A DNA stretch of 58,076 bases from a bacterium (GTDB lineage: Bacteria > Cyanobacteriota > Vampirovibrionia > Gastranaerophilales > Gastranaerophilaceae). Each line of letters opens with the position of its first letter. The stretch's first letter is position 1. Location: positions 1 to 58,076 of the forward strand of contig JAGCBH010000042.1 of the NCBI GenBank assembly GCA_017652265.1, in the 5' to 3' direction. Below the pieces are notes generated by a model. It made no database searches and was not told the DNA's origin. It saw nothing but the letters and a program-made list of their open reading frames with translations. Both the position numbers and the translations under genes were made by a program. Positions 57,801-58,076 of the stretch are shown in pieces.

Positions 57801-58075
57801 TTTAATGTATTTTTCAGCGCAAATCCCCCAACGGTTAAAGGAATTAAAAAACCGATTCCTTTTTTAAATAAATCTGTCATATAACTTCCGGCAGTTCTGA
57901 ACATAATATCTAATTGTCTGTATTTACCGGAAATATCAGAAACCCGTAACAATTCCTGAGTGCCAAGCTTAAAAGTGCCAACATTTCTGATAATGTTCCC
58001 TTTAAAATTTTGAGAATATTTATTTTTAAAATTTGTTTTATCGTACCAAAAATCATTAATATTTTGAATATACAT
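54881..58075 (-). CDS. Large lineage-specific protein with AT-hook-like motifs (right end at window edge)
   Basis: At least 1064 aa are encoded. The ATG at 58075 lies one base inside the window, so the true start could be further right. The beginning has YSQNFKGNIIRNVG (the NFKG motif) and one hydrophobic segment (FKKGIGFLIPLTVGGFALKN). Long charged helical regions follow. At about residues 790 and 810 are two GRPRK cores (KRKPGRPRKN and KKLGRPRKEV), which match the AT-hook minor-groove motif. The end is acidic (EFDAETEDFEED). Binding to AT-rich DNA is possible but unproven; a Lys/Pro-rich linker is the alternative. Confidence 0.6.
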   Translation of the reverse strand: MYIQNINDFWYDKTNFKNKYSQNFKGNIIRNVGTFKLGTQELLRVSDISGKYRQLDIMFRTAGSYMTDLFKKGIGFLIPLTVGGFALKNTLNSEEVPNVTVANGVQDNPDTLMTFAVGDSEDVAKLVVSKDGTVNVLADEDLLQSEIERYASEINNNHDKFFETIHSKTSDAINSIGEIINRKEDYQFDITSEEDVRRVARQFIDEKKRLALLANITSSRRFYKEFAWDEVSNKSVEKGVLKDKDISFSFSHLENFYFNGMQITVTDEKAGTKQGFVANADGKIYKSKVYKKEDFVPRKVWHIRNLKPVSAEELQNPDLQYMFNYGYSHVDKAYKYMLKILYDQNKEFLDSYSGVTDKKKNYIDEILARKIKRVDEFNSRMESELKSRIAKSESLDKSPLWEDRAKTARVYNLTPAEFEMAKKFASYSDQISTAYLKRMQYQRPELNEKCGFMRRKSRNGVIFKNMLRSDKYYLGMAQYMAKPETKELISFGIFDKKLREIARFKISNNGEAKLITRPATPDEVVAEIEQMMKTEMENGLPKRLTDRLETAVYYHENKIKVDTYIERSFHPITLAQAVKELRNSKNYYKFDTEKLSEIKDKWENIRAIYRDHQEPAYKWQKFFFPDVESSTKKYMYGRLDEHDINYEFIFIDNEHCSGLRILTRNDKGIFQNGYVIENDGNVYKLMMMPDSDKYRYLYVERPNFSQLDAKAVKAEHVDLIVDQISENITKFNDFCNECANYIVTDGKMSKKLIIEIVRKYRPEIVTPDMEIAVQRKPVVRSEKPEVVKRKPGRPRKNPVPDTPKEPKKLGRPRKEVPVDTTNSAADSAQIAKPKVKRAYRTHAKSKPFQFEYSDSYAHMLKPNGEFKPLVAISIFDIVEQLNKLFALPYEERSPHLIHDLKSNGEVFTSRISCYAPDGAYITVSVCKTNDFVDFLYYSMRVQKGNEIMYFNINPEKDSVLKCDDNNILVRDKFKVKQRISKADFVAQNPLSVNMPMYLAEIFAVKPDEERKTVPFQKFETKRSLAEKQAMRDFERAMHKTSAPNAIQKELDMEFDAETEDFEED

Positions 58076-58076
58076 A

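Overview
The window is AT-rich bacterial chromosome with tightly packed, mostly chromosomal-core genes. It suggests a double-membraned, non-sporing gut bacterium of the cyanobacterial sister lineage Vampirovibrionia (formerly Melainabacteria), probably order Gastranaerophilales. The basis is the mix of an ExbB/ExbD/TonB-type envelope system, an MCE protein, GlgC, FixC/FixX, type IV pilin-like proteins and several lineage-restricted hypothetical families (for example a protein opening MGMAASQARLL, and several proteins carrying an 'NFKG'-like motif). This placement is an inference. No rRNA or ribosomal-protein gene is present to confirm it.

Layout: 1-1120 holds the start of a DUF2075-type gene, a 70-aa protein, a repeat-filled gap and tRNA-Arg(ACG). 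1211-7735 holds homoserine dehydrogenase, a large HAD-type glycan-associated protein, an XRE regulator, glgC, an M15 peptidase and a flavodoxin-like protein. 7892-11904 is a disturbed stretch: a 140-bp copy of the pdxA 3' end, an ORF containing a GC-richer dispersed repeat, then an ssb-DUF1537 kinase-pdxA operon. 11977-18870 holds rsmD, fixC-fixX, a UbiA prenyltransferase, a Na/Pi symporter, an MCE protein and upp. 18873-24972 holds a lipase-like protein and a six-gene block for a TonB/ExbB/ExbD/ExbD machine with two exported proteins. 25133-32984 has yajQ, rubrerythrin, tRNA-Ala(TGC), gatC and many lineage-specific proteins, plus a candidate small RNA or micro-ORF at about 27.7 kb. 33031-36059 is glmU, a YkgJ-like gene and rlmN. 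36129-37500 is the most unusual stretch: a gene preceded by a second copy of the dispersed repeat and four tandem copies of a 54-nt unit, three of which read as complete 17-codon mini-ORFs. 37715-45548 holds mscL, pilin-like genes, half a transketolase, a WecG/TagA glycosyltransferase, dgt and the pyrH-frr-cdsA cluster. 45657-58076 holds EF-hand-like paralogues, HEAT-like and TPR proteins, a degenerate HD-GYP protein, the yebC-GGDEF-tsaE-tsaB operon and a 1064-aa protein with AT-hook-like motifs.

How the genes work together: envelope construction (glmU, cdsA, UbiA, WecG/TagA, MCE, ExbBD/TonB, M15 peptidase), translation quality (tsaE/tsaB, gatC, frr, rlmN, rsmD, two tRNAs), nucleotide metabolism (pyrH, upp, dgt) and possible cyclic-di-GMP signalling (GGDEF protein, inactive-looking HD-GYP protein, YajQ). 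Sugar-acid use is suggested by DUF1537 plus PdxA. There are no complete transposases, integrases or CRISPR arrays.

The strongest leads for new biology are the 17-codon mini-ORF array (37077-37500), the dispersed repeat whose stem changes in compensating pairs and which sits in frame inside an ORF (8719-8836; 36872-37028), a CheD-like Thr/Cys/His protein without chemotaxis neighbours (32388-32984), a promoter-to-terminator small transcript (27659-27824), and seven genes whose -10 box lies only 6-8 nt before the ATG, implying leaderless mRNAs.
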